Source: Paramyrothecium sp. XJ0827 (lineage: Eukaryota; Ascomycota; Sordariomycetes; Hypocreales; Stachybotryaceae). From it: a DNA stretch of 64,000 nucleotides. The stretch lies in the NCBI GenBank assembly GCA_020881915.1, contig JAJFPB010000005.1, positions 1,674,001-1,738,000 on the forward strand. The letters run 5' to 3'. The stretch's first letter is position 1. Each line of letters opens with the position of its first letter. The position numbers were made by a program, and so were the translations under genes. A model generated the notes under the pieces. That model ran no database searches and was not told the origin of the DNA. It saw only the letters and a list, made by a program, of their open reading frames with translations. Below are positions 23,810-34,653 of the stretch, piece by piece.

Positions 23810-25004
23810 TCATTGCAGGACTATGTACTTTTGCAGGTGCTGGGGGATGGCGCCGATCAGCTTCTTCTCCGTCAGCCACTTGCGCGAGAACAGCCTGTCG
23901 GCGTAGCGGTAGGCGCCGTCGCACAGCACGGTGACGACCTTGTGGCCCTGGCCCAGCTTCTCGGCCACCTCCTTGGCGGCGACGACGTTGAGGGCGGAGC
24001 TGGCGCCCAGGTACAGGCCCTCCTCGTCGAGGCACCGGTAGACCATCTCGATGCTCTTCTCGTCCGCGATGTGCAGCGACCCGTCGACCAGGTCGATGTC
24101 GGGCCGCAGGTTGTCCGTGACGCGGCCCTGGCCGATGCCCTCGGTGATGCTGGACCCGGAGCGCTCGACGAGCTTGCCGCCCGACTCGAGGTACGAGTGC
24201 AGCACGCTGCCGGGGGGGTCGGCGAGGAAGCTCTTGACGCGCCCGCCCGAGACGTCCTTGAGGAAGCGCGTCACGCCGGCCAGGGTGCCGGCCGTGCCCG
24301 TGGCGCAGGTGAAGGCGTCCACGGTGCCCTCCGTCTGCGCCCAGATCTCGGGGCCCGTCGTCTCGATGTGCGCCCGGCGGTTGGCCGTGTTGTCGAACTG
24401 GTTCGTCCAGACGGCGTTGTCGAGGCGCTCGGCGTGCCTGCGCGCCTGGTGGTTGTAGTTCTCCGGGTTCTCGAACGCCACGGCCGGCACGGGGTACACC
24501 TCGGCGCCCAGCAGGCGCAGGAGGTCGATCTTGCCCTGCGACTGGGTGTTGGGCATGTAGATGACGAGCTTGTAGCCGCGCGAGCGGCAGACGTGGGCGA
24601 GGCCGATGCCCGTGTTGCCGGCGGTGCCCTCGACGACGGTGCCGCCGGGCCGCAGGAGGCCGCGCTCCTCGGCGTCCTTGACCACGTAGAGCGCCGCGCG
24701 GTCCTTGATCGAGCCGCCGGGGTTCATGAACTCGGCCTTGCCCAGAATCTCGCAGCCAGTTTCCTCGGAGAGTCGGTTGAGGCGAATTAGCGGCGTGTTA
24801 CCGATCGCTGGTGTTGATTGCGACTCGTCAGTCTACGACCACTCCCATCGACGTCACTTCGGGTTCGGGCAGGCCGCAGAACTCACCTGCTGTGAGGCCC
24901 TTCGCGATGCCCTGCGCCTTCGACACGGCGAGCGTGTGCGGGCTCGGAGCCTCAGCGGCCTTAGCCGCGGCAACTGCGAGTCGCCTTGCTGTGTATCGAA
25001 ACAT
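23810..25004 (-). CDS. PLP-dependent cysteine synthase (fungal type 2, Mcy1/CysB-like)
   Basis: Fold-type II pyridoxal-phosphate enzyme of the O-acetylserine sulfhydrylase/cystathionine-beta-synthase family. Exons 24887-25004 and 23810-24807 (79-base intron), 371 aa. The joined frame reads [20 protein letters not shown], then [10 protein letters not shown] with Schiff-base Lys74, the substrate loop [10 protein letters not shown], the phosphate-binding loop [13 protein letters not shown] and [10 protein letters not shown]. The TAGNTG form of the loop is the one found in the yeast Mcy1 (Ygr012w) and fungal cysteine synthase 2 group, whose in vivo role is less clear than that of the main enzyme. 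The N-terminus [19 protein letters not shown] suggests a mitochondrial address. Start chosen at 25004 because its context (CCGCC before ATG) is good. Its stop lies 75 bases from that of the convergent neighbour. Confidence 0.93.
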
Positions 25005-25490
25005 GGCGGATGCAAGTCTTGTGTCGAGTACGGCTCTGAGCAATTGGCCGTTCGAGAGGCAGTCGTTCGGGAAGGACGAGGGAGAAAAGTAGCAGCACTA
25101 GAGACCGAGGCAAGACAAGGCAGGCTAGGCGTGGATTAGAAACCCAGGTCAGGATGCCATGGTGGGGCCCGAGCCGCCGATCACGTCAAAATGCTTCAGC
25201 TCCGGCTCCGGATTCTCCGTTCACATCCCGACAACCGGAGACAATCGCTCCACCTTGATGGTCACAACGAAAGGTCCGCGGCAGTGTTCACAACGAAAGG
25301 CTCTGTCAACTACATTGAACTTCAGGATTTATAAACAGGCATATATTATAACGTCGTAGCTCAAGAAATTTGTAGCCAAACTGATGCTGGGTATCAGTTG
25401 CATTTGTCGTCGAAACATGTCGTCTTGTGGACATCCAATCACTTGTAGTCGTCGCTACACTATCGCGCGTGGCATGATTCATAACTCATA
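25005..25490. other. Intergenic 0.5 kb, cysteine synthase upstream / RING gene 3' flank
   Basis: Presumed cysteine synthase promoter at the left; an AT-rich stretch around 25330-25400 follows and probably contains the RING gene 3' end. No gene seen. Confidence 0.5.
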
Positions 25491-28487
25491 TCAAGACCCT
25501 TGGTCTAGTCGAACATACGGGGCGGGGAACAGCCCCTTCGCACCCATGTAAGTGCCGAAGAACCAGTCGCCGTTAATGTCGTCAATCTCCTTGATCTCAG
25601 CACCTCGAGGGAATAAGAGCTCATCGTCAGCACCAGCTGCCGGGTACCAAGCGAACTTCGCAGTAGCCCGCAGGCCGGCACCGCCATCAGGAGGGAAGGT
25701 TGCCGTGAAAGTTGTTGAGCCATGGCTAGCAGGGGCGGAGTCGGCGACATTCCTCGTCACAAGCCGTTCCAGCCTACGATCCCCTTGGCGCCAGGAAAAC
25801 TTCTGCAGTCCCTGTCCTTCAAACTCAGGAACGTCAAAGACTTCGGAGCGAAGAGCACGACCGCCAACCGGGTCTCGATCAACATACCGCCACTGCCCAA
25901 CCTTCCCAGCAGCGAACCCGATAATCACCATCCTATGTCCATTCAGGCAACGTCTCCACCCCGCCGTGCCGTTCTCTTTGCTAATCTGGCCCTGGGTGAC
26001 CAAGTTGTTATAGCATGAGACGCAAATATCGTAATCCCCTGGCAGACTATCCTGCACGAGCGAGCTGGTGCAACTGAAGCAGTGAAGCCGAACCTTTGCC
26101 GGCGGGATAGGGTCCTGACAAACATCACATCTAGTGGTAAAGGTCAAGGGCTTGAACGGACCAAAATTCGTAGCCTGTGGTCCGGTAAGGATTGTTGCGC
26201 TTGGAGGTGGCCCATGGGGGTTTGGACTTGCTGGTCGACTGTGGGACTGGGGTGCATCTTGCGTTAGAGGAAGAAGCATATGCGAGCATGATTTGCCTTG
26301 GTTGACACAGTTGTTGCAAAAGCCCCACTCCCCCTCGTTGCAGACATCGCAGCGCCAATAGCACTCGTTCGTCCATGCGAAGCATCTGGCGCAGAAGGTC
26401 CCTTTTTCCAAGCGTAGGATTGGATCAGAGGTTGTTAGAGTCTTTCTCCCGTCCGCGCCGCCAGGAGTTGATGGCGGAGGTTGATAACGGCTTGCGATGA
26501 GCTCATGTGGCGGCGGCATCGGGTTCTCGCTCTTCTGGCGAGCCTTTTCCCACTTACTCCGGGCGCCATAGCCAAACCCAAACCAGTGACGGCAGCCCTT
26601 CCCTGAACGGTGACAATCTAGACAAAGGTACCACTGTCCCCCGGAACAGATGCCACAGTTGTAGTGCACGTCATACTCGATATGCGCCTTGTTGCAGCTT
26701 GAGCAGGTGATAGATGGTTCAGGATAAAGTTGAGGGCGCTGACGGGGTTGCGGTGGGAGCGCGGTATTGCCATGAGCAGGACTCGCAGAGTAGGAGTAGA
26801 CGATGGCAAGCTCCGCGGCTCTGGATGGCAGCAACGCACCTCCGGCCGCAAGGTCCTGGTTCAAGTTGGTGGCACTGGTCTGCGGTATCCGGGAAGCAAA
26901 GGAAGGGTTCGCGGCGGTGTTTGAGTTGAGGTTGCCATTTGAGACAGGGCTTTGTGTCAGGCCAGCGTCCGACTGAACAGGCACGGCCGACGCGCTGACG
27001 CTCCGGCCCCCGTGGAATAGCGGTAGAGGCATCATTGAGCCTCGAGGCTGGGTTTGAAGCGTAAGGTCGGTCTGGGAGCGGCTCGCTTGAGGCGGGGCAT
27101 CAGAGGGGGAAGAGAAGACGGGAGTGGTTTCGCTACGCCCACGACTATCCGTTCTGCGTCCCGGTCGCCGAGCCTGTTCCCTGGCTTCCGGTCCCGCGGA
27201 AGCTGAGGTTGAGGGCCTCGAGCGATCCTCCGCCACATGAGTGCCACCACCGACACTTACGGAACGGGCATGGCGAGAATGAACACCAGCCCTTTCGTCC
27301 CCGGTCGACGCGCGCAGCCTTGTTTCCGGGAGATTTGTCTCAAGAGGTCGCAGAGGCACCTGGTTGTGTCCCGAGTTGCTCCTCCTGGATGGTTCAGGAC
27401 GAGCGCGCGCCCTTTGCCGCCGACGGTACGCCTCGGTGATGCGGCGGCTGAGCTCATCATCGCGGGTGAGGTCTATGTTGTCCAAATCCAGACCATCTAG
27501 TAACCCCTCCTCTTGTATCTGTCGAGCAAAATCTGCGATTTCCCTTTCCATATCACGTTCGCTCATATCAGCAGAACCGATGAGGGAGCGCAGTGATGAC
27601 TGGTGCTCCACCTGCCTATTCCGCGACTCGCTGCGTCTGCGTCGATGCCGGTCACCGTCAGCGGCAAGCTGGTCGGCGCTTCGTCGCGGCCCGTCTTCGA
27701 CGCGCGGTCGGTGACTGCCGTCCCTGGGTCGTCGAGCTTCACTTGGGGTGCTGCGGTGGCTGCTAGACCTGGGCCTGTCGTCGGCAGAGTGGCTGGCTCT
27801 TCGCCTCCGTGACGACGTCGTAGGAGACGACTCAGGGGCGCCGGTGCGAAGACTCATCTGCCTGACTTCCTCAACAAGTCGCCTGTCCTCGTCTGCAGCG
27901 CGCCGTTCATCCGCCGACCTGCCTCGGATGTTGAGCTGCGGCAGGACTAAGTCGCCAGGCGTGTACTTCTTGGCCATCTCGTCCTTGTCCGCGGCTGGGC
28001 GGGCTTTGGCTGGGTTCGCCACGACGAACATGTCGAGGAGGGTGCTCACGGCGGCATTGTGCTTGGTATCCCGGACAGGGGCGCGACAAGATGGGCAGGT
28101 GAATATGGCGGTCCCGGGGGGGGGAGGGGAAGGGGACCGCTCGGCCTTCGCCGCTTGGAAGCTAAACCATTCCTTCAGGCAGGCACCGCAGAAGGTATGA
28201 AGACAGTCGAGTAGGGTCAAGGGTTGGTAGAGGAGCTCGGTGCAGATCTAAGAGTTGTGATTCGAGTCAGTACAGCCCGCAGTCACAGGTTGTGTGAACA
28301 CCTCCGGCTGGCGACACCACCTCTGACGCCCGCCGGTTCATGCTTAGCGGGGGTCTTGTTAGGGGTCGCCGGCGCAGAGAGTAGGGCAGAACAGGGCAGA
28401 GCAGGCAGAGCAGGTAGAGCAGGGCAAGGCACGTACGGAGCACATGAGCTCCCGCTCCAGGTCAACGCTTGGCTTTGACGAGTCCAT
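25491..28487 (-). CDS. RING - triple ZZ-like zinc finger - SH3-like protein (putative E3 ubiquitin ligase)
   Basis: 935 aa from exons 28437-28487 and 25491-28247; the 189-base intron falls inside the RING finger. The join gives MCSICTELLYQPLTLLDCLH then TFCGAC and FTCPSC, a C3HC4 RING at about 15-68, so ubiquitin ligase activity is likely. A long Arg/Ser-rich, probably disordered region (about 125-520) follows. Three Cys-rich ZZ-like modules lie at about 530-575 (CSSCNKAHIEYDVHYNCGIC), 634-676 (CARCFAWTNECYWRCDVC) and 722-780 (CDVCQDPIPPAKVRLHCFSC). The C-terminus (about 876-931) reads ATAKFAWYPAAGADDELLFP and NGDWFFGTYMGAKGLFP, the ALYDY and WW-G-GLFP pattern of an SH3 domain. An out-of-frame ATG five bases upstream of the start could lower translation. 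A G9 run at about 28116-28124 lies in the coding frame. Substrates unknown. Confidence 0.88.
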
Positions 28488-29362
28488 CCCATTCAAGGAC
28501 GGTCGCGATGCATGTTTGCTCAGTCCGAAACGTTACAAGTGCGAGGTGTGTGGGCGATGCGAACGCAGAAGCAAAAGCAAAAAGTGCAGCAGCTTAAACT
28601 GGGAAGCCAAGAACTGGAGAATCGGAGGGTTGGGCTGGTTCGGTCATCAGGCCCTTCCCTGCAGCCGCCGTGGCCCGTCGCTCGCCTTGCCCTTAATTCT
28701 GACCTTACCTTGCCTGTGAGCGAGAGAAGACTAGGCCTGGCCTGGCCTGGACGGTAAGGTGAGGGTGCAGATTATGGTAGCCGCAGGCGTGAGCAATGGC
28801 GGGCGGGGCATCTCAAAATTCATTTTCATGCAAGGTAACGAGACTATTAGACGCGCCCAGCAACAAGGCAGCCCTACGACAGATACGAAAGCCCTGCCTC
28901 GCCTTGCCTTGTTACAAGGCAAGCGGACGTGGGTAATTATTTTGGACAGGCATGGCATTGGCTGCAAAATACACGGGTGACGACATCTGCGACTGGGTTC
29001 CGCTCATGTGGCGAGCCTGTTCATGTAGCAATCATTCCTATTGAAGCCGTCGAGGTCGTTCCAGCAAGTTTTTGCTTTTTCCCTCCAGCCATCGCTTATG
29101 TGTGGGGAAGTAAGCTACAACAAATAAGCTAAGGTAGTTCAAGCTGTGAAGGGTTTCGTATAGCCTAGGGAAAATGGAGTCTGGGTTCGGACCAAAGTCT
29201 TCCTGCGCCGTGGATTGCATTGGGTCCGTCCTACTGGACCCGTCCAAAGCGGCGCCAGGCTGTTTTTATGGCTTCTCCGTCTGATATATTTACAAATACC
29301 GCTGCTTGGCTACCAGATGTTGATTGCTTGTTCCTCATGGCCGAGCAACACCTGTAGCGGAT
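28488..29362. other. Intergenic 0.9 kb, RING gene upstream / hydratase 3' flank
   Basis: No gene seen. Rich in CCTTGCC/GGCAAGG words; holds ACGGTAAGGTGAGG at about 28749, the hairpin at 28903-28923 and AAGCTAAGGTAG at about 29126. Confidence 0.55.
28903..28923. repeat. Perfect 9-base inverted repeat with 3-base loop
   Basis: CTTGCCTTG, loop TTA, CAAGGCAAG. Arms are exactly complementary. It sits about 420 bases upstream of the RING gene; function unknown. Confidence 0.85.
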
Positions 29363-30309
29363 TTAGGAGTGTGTCCACTCAGCCTTCTTCTTCTCAGCAA
29401 ACGCCTTCATGCCAACCTTTTGGTCCTGGCTGCCAAACAGGCTGTGGAATACCCGCCTCTCGTACTCAACGCCGTCCCGCAGCGGCAGGTCCTGGCTCTT
29501 GTTGACCACCTCCTTGCACGCCATGACGGCGACCCGCGAGTACCCGGCAATCGTCTCGGCCGTCTTCAGCGTCTCCTCCATGAGCGCCTCGTAGGTTGGG
29601 AACGCCTTGGCGGCAAGCCCCCACTTCTCAGCGTCCGCGCCCGAGAAGGACTTGCCCGTCAAGATCAGCTCCATGGCCTTGGACTTGCCGATGGCCCGGG
29701 TCAACCGCTGGCTGCCGCCGGCGCCGGGAATCGTGCCCAGCTTGATCTCGGGCTGGCCAAAGTTGGCACTCTCGGTGCAGTAAAGCAGGTCACACATCAT
29801 GGCGAGCTCGCAGCCGCCGCCCAGTGCGTGGCCAGAGACGGCCGCGATGATGGGCTTTTTGACCTGCGTGGTGAGCAGGGACCACTGCTCAATGAAGGAC
29901 GTGGTGTAGGCCTCGGAGAAAGTCAGCGGGGCCATTTCCTTGATGTCAGCGCCAGCGGCAAAGGCCTTCTGGGATCCCGTCAGGATGATGACGGTGGTGT
30001 CATCGGAGGCATTGAAGTCGAGCAGAGCTTCGTTCAGTTCCTTGATCAAGGGCGTGCAGAGTGCGTTGAGAGCCTTGGGCCTGTTCAGGGTCACTTCATG
30101 CGTAATGCGGGTAAGCTGAGTCCAGCAGTAGTACAAGTCAGGCGCTTGCGAGACGAAGGCTTCTTACCTTGACCGACGCCAGGCTTTGGCTGCGAAGTCT
30201 GGATGTGCTCGTAGGTCTTGGCCGAGAAAGTCCGGACGAGTCGCGGCAGAGTTGAAGGCTGGAAGGGGACCTTCGAGACAACGGGTCGCAAGCAACGGAG
30301 TGAGTTCAT
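29363..30309 (-). CDS. Mitochondrial enoyl-CoA hydratase (crotonase family, ECHS1-like)
   Basis: Hydrates trans-2-enoyl-CoA in beta-oxidation and branched-chain amino acid breakdown. Exons 30168-30309 and 29363-30093, 290 aa, the same length as mammalian ECHS1. The presequence MNSLRCLRPVVSKVPFQPST runs to LVRTFSAKTYEHI. The intron joins PKPGVGQ to VTLNRPKALNAL. Oxyanion-hole segments AFAAGADIKEM and GHALGGGCELAM are intact, and the two catalytic glutamates are Glu143 (GGGCEL) and Glu163 (GQPEIK), so the enzyme should be active. The C-terminus AFAEKKKAEWTHS is typical and shows no peroxisomal SKL signal. Divergent from rer1. Confidence 0.95.
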
Positions 30310-31438
30310 GTTGATAGGAAGAGGGGGGTAGCAAGCAGCTGCGTCGTCAATGGCAGGTCGCCAGGTATTGAGTAACAAAAGCTACGATATCCGCTTTCTG
30401 AATTGGATTCACGGTGAGCCCAGCTGTGGTAGCAATTGAATGGGAATGTCAGGTTGAAGCTCAAGCTCGTCGATGCTCCAACAGTGACGCAAATTGAAGT
30501 GGATAGCTTCGGCTCTAGAGCTACCTTGCTTGAACCGAGGATGCACTAGCACATGGCATTGGTCCCCAACGTTCTAGGTGGCCTGGTGCTGTTTCCGGTG
30601 CTGCGGCACTAAGTCACTGCCTCAAAGTACCTTTTCTGAGGTGCCTCTTCAGGGACGCTGTTATCGGTACAACGACATCTCAGTCACCTTGACTTTACCA
30701 TTGTGCCGCAAGAGGGATGGTAGACATTATTATGGTCAAATACATTCTCAACTCGATAAGGGTGTAAGGCAAAAATACTGTGCAAGATCCCATTCGGCTC
30801 AAAGGCATTCGTAGTGGTCCTGCTTGTAAGTGCGGGATAGGACAAGAACAATAGGTCAAAATGGACAACAACAACAATAAGGTGCTATAAGTGCGCAATC
30901 AAGTTGTACAATGGCGCTACGCCAGAACAAAAGCAACCGCCTTTAGCATGTGGTTCCATTGAGTGCGCCTTCAGCATACCCCTTTTCCTGCATCGGCAAA
31001 ACGAGAAAACATGAGTGACAACCTTTGTTAGTGGCGCTGCAAGACAAGCCAAGCCAACAAGCAGCAATCACAGCACAGTGAAGAGGTATGATTCCTGGAG
31101 GGGCTGCACCGTGCCGGGGAGAAATGGACGGCAAATGTTCGGTAACGCTCCCTCCCGCCAACGCTCGCCTCATGCGTTTAGCCTCACACCCTTGTCCGGA
31201 GGTCCTTACGTGGCTGAATCAACGGGAGACTTTTCGATACCTCTGCCTATCGCGAACGTTCAATTTCCACAGCAAACCTGTCGAAACCGTCTTTTTCTTC
31301 ATCCATCAGGCCTCCGGCTCCCACGGATCCCCGCCCCTCTTGTTAGGCTTATCTTCTCTACTCTCCTTTCCGACCCTTTTTTTGTTTCAACAAGGTATCT
31401 CGAAGCCCTGCCACCAACCAGCGCCGGCATCATTCATC
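30310..31438. promoter_or_regulatory. Divergent intergenic region, enoyl-CoA hydratase / rer1
   Basis: 1.1 kb between divergent starts. AAAGTACCTTTTCTGAGG at about 30625. The CT-rich plus strand at 31290-31400 is the probable rer1 leader. No gene seen. Confidence 0.5.
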
Positions 31439-32173
31439 ATGGACGCTCCTGAGGAACAGACCCCTTTTGCGTCGGTCACGGCGCACACCTCGCGCATCTC
31501 GCAAGTATGTTCTCGTCGCCGAGGCGCTTCCTAGGTCGCTCGCTGACGAAACGCAGCAATACCAAGCCCTTCTGGACAAGTCGACGCCCTTTGTCCTCTA
31601 CCGATGGCTCGGAACCAGCCTCTGCTTGATCTTCTTCTTCATTCGCATCCTGGTCGCGCAAGGCTGGTACATCGGTACGGCCCCCTCTCCCTCGCAGCGC
31701 AACAAGGACACGAGCTGACAATCACACAGTCGCGTATGCGCTTGGCATCTACCTTCTTAACCTCTTCCTCGCCTTCCTGCAGCCCAAGTTCGACCCCTCC
31801 AGCGATGCGCTCGACAATGACATGGAGGACGGCTCCATCGGCACCCTGCCCACCAAGTCCGACGAGGAGTTCAAGCCCTTCATCCGCCGCCTTCCCGAGT
31901 TCAAGTTCTGGTACTGGGCCACGAGGGCCATCCTGATCGGCTTCGTCTGCAGCTGGTTCGAGGTCTTCAACGTCCCTGTCTTCTGGCCCGTCCTTGTCAT
32001 GTACTGGTTCATGCTCTTCTTCCTGACCAGTGAGTCCCCTCCCAACCATGCTCGCAGCGCAAGCATCATACTGACTTCTCCCCAAAGTGCGCAAGCAGAT
32101 TCAGCACATGATCAAGTACCGCTACGTTCCATTCTCCGTCGGCAAGAAGAGCTACGCCAAGAACAGCTCGTAA
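31439..32173 (+). CDS. rer1: Rer1, Golgi-to-ER retrieval receptor
   Basis: Four-helix membrane protein of early Golgi and COPI vesicles that returns escaped ER membrane proteins. Exons 31439-31504, 31557-31674, 31730-32029 and 32088-32173; introns of 52, 55 and 58 bases; 189 aa versus 188 in yeast. Hydrophobic segments: LYRWLGTSLCLIFFFIRILV, IVAYALGIYLLNLFLAFLQP, FWYWATRAILIGFVCSWF and VFWPVLVMYWFMLFFLTM. Conserved PKFDPS and HMIKYRYVPFSVGKK are present. The cytosolic C-terminus ends KKSYAKNSS. Confidence 0.97.
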
Positions 32174-32807
32174 GAGACTCTTGGCAAGAGAAAGGCTTGA
32201 CGGGCCGATGCTAGGGTTGTTGTCATGGAGGGCGACAAAATGATTGTCCCATGTAAAATAAATGAATTGAGTTTCAGGCTCGCTGAGATTTATCTGCCTG
32301 CTTAATGACTTTGGTCTTCTCAAGTGATAGGGATTTGGCTGGCATTGAGCAGGTTAGGGATGTTATACACTATAGACGAGGCTTCCCCGGGATGGCGGGT
32401 GGTGCGCGCAGGAGTCTGGGCCCAATGCATGGAAAATGTTCGTTAATGAGGAATTAATTGATCATGTATGATATGTTCGAAGGGCGATGCATGTCCAAGT
32501 GTTCAATAATACAATAATAAAAATCGGTAAAGCAGCGTTTGATGATTTTGCATGGAGTGGGCGGTTCTGGGCTGGCTAAGGTAGAGGAGGCGCAAGCCTT
32601 GTCTCCCGACCCAACTTTTTTCCCTCCCTGCCATGCGACGTCGCGATCCGCGCTGCACCTACAGCTCGGACCATCACCCTTCCAACTCACCTCACACCAA
32701 GCACCTCGTCTTTTCTCTGTCAAGGAGAGACGTGCCTCAGCTTCGTCCGGCTGACTTTTTCTTTCGTCGTCTACAGTTGCAGAGGCAATTGCCGCACCCA
32801 CAACACA
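32174..32807. other. Intergenic 0.6 kb, rer1 3' end and paf1 promoter
   Basis: AT-rich just after rer1 (32440-32530). TGGCTAAGGTAGAGG at about 32573 and a CT-rich leader before 32808. No gene seen. Confidence 0.55.
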
Positions 32808-34319
32808 ATGTCGTCCTCAACGCCTCGCTCCGGCGAGCGCGCGGTCCACCAGGACTTCATCGCTCGCATTCGCTTCTCCAACGCTCTGCCTCCGCCGCCG
32901 AACCCCCCCAAGCTCCTGGACATTCCAAACACCGGTCTTGCCAGCGGCCAGTACACAACGCCCGGCTTTGCATCGCGGCTCGCGAGGGAGCAGCCCCTCA
33001 ACATCGAGGCCGATGCAGAGCTTGGTATGCCGCTGGACTTGGTCGGCATGCCTGGCGTGTTCGACGGTGACGAGAGATGTATGTTTTGGTATCGAAACCC
33101 TCGTGAGGACTCGGGAAATTGACTCTTTGGCACAGCTATTCAGGCACCTTTGCAATCACCTGCAGTTCATCCCCACGACCGACCCCTTCTGAGACCTATC
33201 GCTGCCCTCGGGAAGCCCAAGGTCGCCGAAGCCAATGTCTCCTTCCTTCGCCGAACCGAGTACATCTCCTCCATAATTCCCTCGAAACGAAGCGACCCAG
33301 GTCATGCCCGAGCTCTGCTGGCCAAGGTCAAGAGGCCGGTCCGCGCCCCCGAGCCGGCCGCCGACACTCCCCAGGCCATCAAGCGCAAGATTGACCGGGG
33401 CTTCGAGCGCGCAGAGCAGAACCTCAAGGACCCCAAGCGCGTCAAGCACCCTACCAAGAAGAATCTCAAGCTTGTGGATGCCCGACCTCTCATTCCGGAC
33501 CTTGATGCGTTCCCCGACTCCGGCGCATACGTCACCATCAAATTCCTCAACAACCCTGCACAGAAGAGTAACAAGTACGACCGCCGACTCCTCACCGGCC
33601 TGTTCAGGCCCATAGAGCGGACCCAGGCCGAGGAAGCAGAGTACGATGCCGCCTTGGCAGCTCATGAGCGAGATCCTCGCAGGTTCCCCAAGCCCCAGAA
33701 CCTCATGAACTACGACTTCTACGTCAGCCAGAACCTCGCCGCTTCCGAGGGCTTCCGCCGCAAGTTCGACGTCGACGACCCCGATCGCGACGACGATCAT
33801 CTCTACACCCACCAGACCGACGCCGGCGGCTGCTTCCAGTACGGGCGGCTCCGTGCCTACGAGACGGTGCAGGAGACCGAGCTTCACCAGCTCACCAAGT
33901 ACGACGAGGAAATCATCCTGTCGTACAACGACGACGAGACGTACCCCAACCAGAAGGCCGTGTACTACTACCCGGTCATGCAGAAGTCCACCATCGGACC
34001 CCAGCGACGGAAGAACATCGCCCGTGCCACCTACGCTGGCGAGGAGGAGGAGCAGGTCGTCGACCAGCTGGACGTCACGGTCGAGGAGCCCACGGAGGAG
34101 ATGCGCAGCGCCATGAAGAAGTACAAGGAGTACCCGCTCGGCTGGGAGAATGAGCTCCAGGAGGACGACGAGGGCGCCGAGGAAGCGGCGGACCAGAGCT
34201 TGCAGCACGCTGAGGCAGAAGGCGACGAGGCGGAGCCCGCCAGGGGCAGCCCCCAGGCCAGACGGTCAAGGAGCGTCTCGGAAGAGCGGGATGCGGAAGG
34301 CGAAGAGGATGAGGATTAG
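32808..34319 (+). CDS. paf1: Paf1, subunit of the Paf1 transcription elongation complex
   Basis: Nuclear elongation factor that travels with RNA polymerase II and supports H2B ubiquitination and H3K4/K36 methylation. Exons 32808-33078 and 33136-34319 (57-base intron; GTATGT donor, CACAG acceptor), 484 aa. The N-terminus VHQDFIARIRFSNALPPPPN is the Paf1 hallmark, followed by FLRRTEYISS, DLDAFPDSGAYVTIKFLNNP and MNYDFYVSQN. The tail from about residue 395 is highly acidic with an RSRSVSEERD stretch, as in other Paf1 proteins. No residue or segment appears lost. Confidence 0.96.
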
Positions 34320-34653
34320 AAGTGCCTTTGATTCAAAATTGTCATTACGCGGGCCGCAGTGCCGTTTTCCCCAGCAGCGAATCGTGGCCAGAGAAGGGGC
34401 AAAAAAACTTGTTGTAGACTAGGACAGCGCTCTCCCATCCCTCAGAGGTAGCGGATCTATACATTTCGGATCAAACAATGAAATACAATCTATTCTGCAG
34501 AGCAAGATCATCCGTCAGATATGTGCTCGTTAAATCCAGGAATTCCAACGCGACCAACCCAGTACGCCGCAAATCACGCCCTGACAGATACGCAAAACAG
34601 GCAAAACACCCGGTCAATCATTGCCATGTGGTATAATCCCGATTCGCCACGGT
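34320..34653. other. Convergent 3' intergenic region, paf1 / GT90
   Basis: 334 bases between two stop codons; must hold both polyadenylation signals. Nothing else recognised. Confidence 0.5.

Noticed and set aside
23813..24790. 325-codon plus-strand open frame
   Set aside because: Antisense of the cysteine synthase; Val/Gly/Leu-rich shadow translation.
33156..34208. 350-codon minus-strand open frame
   Set aside because: Antisense shadow of paf1 with Leu/Val-rich composition.
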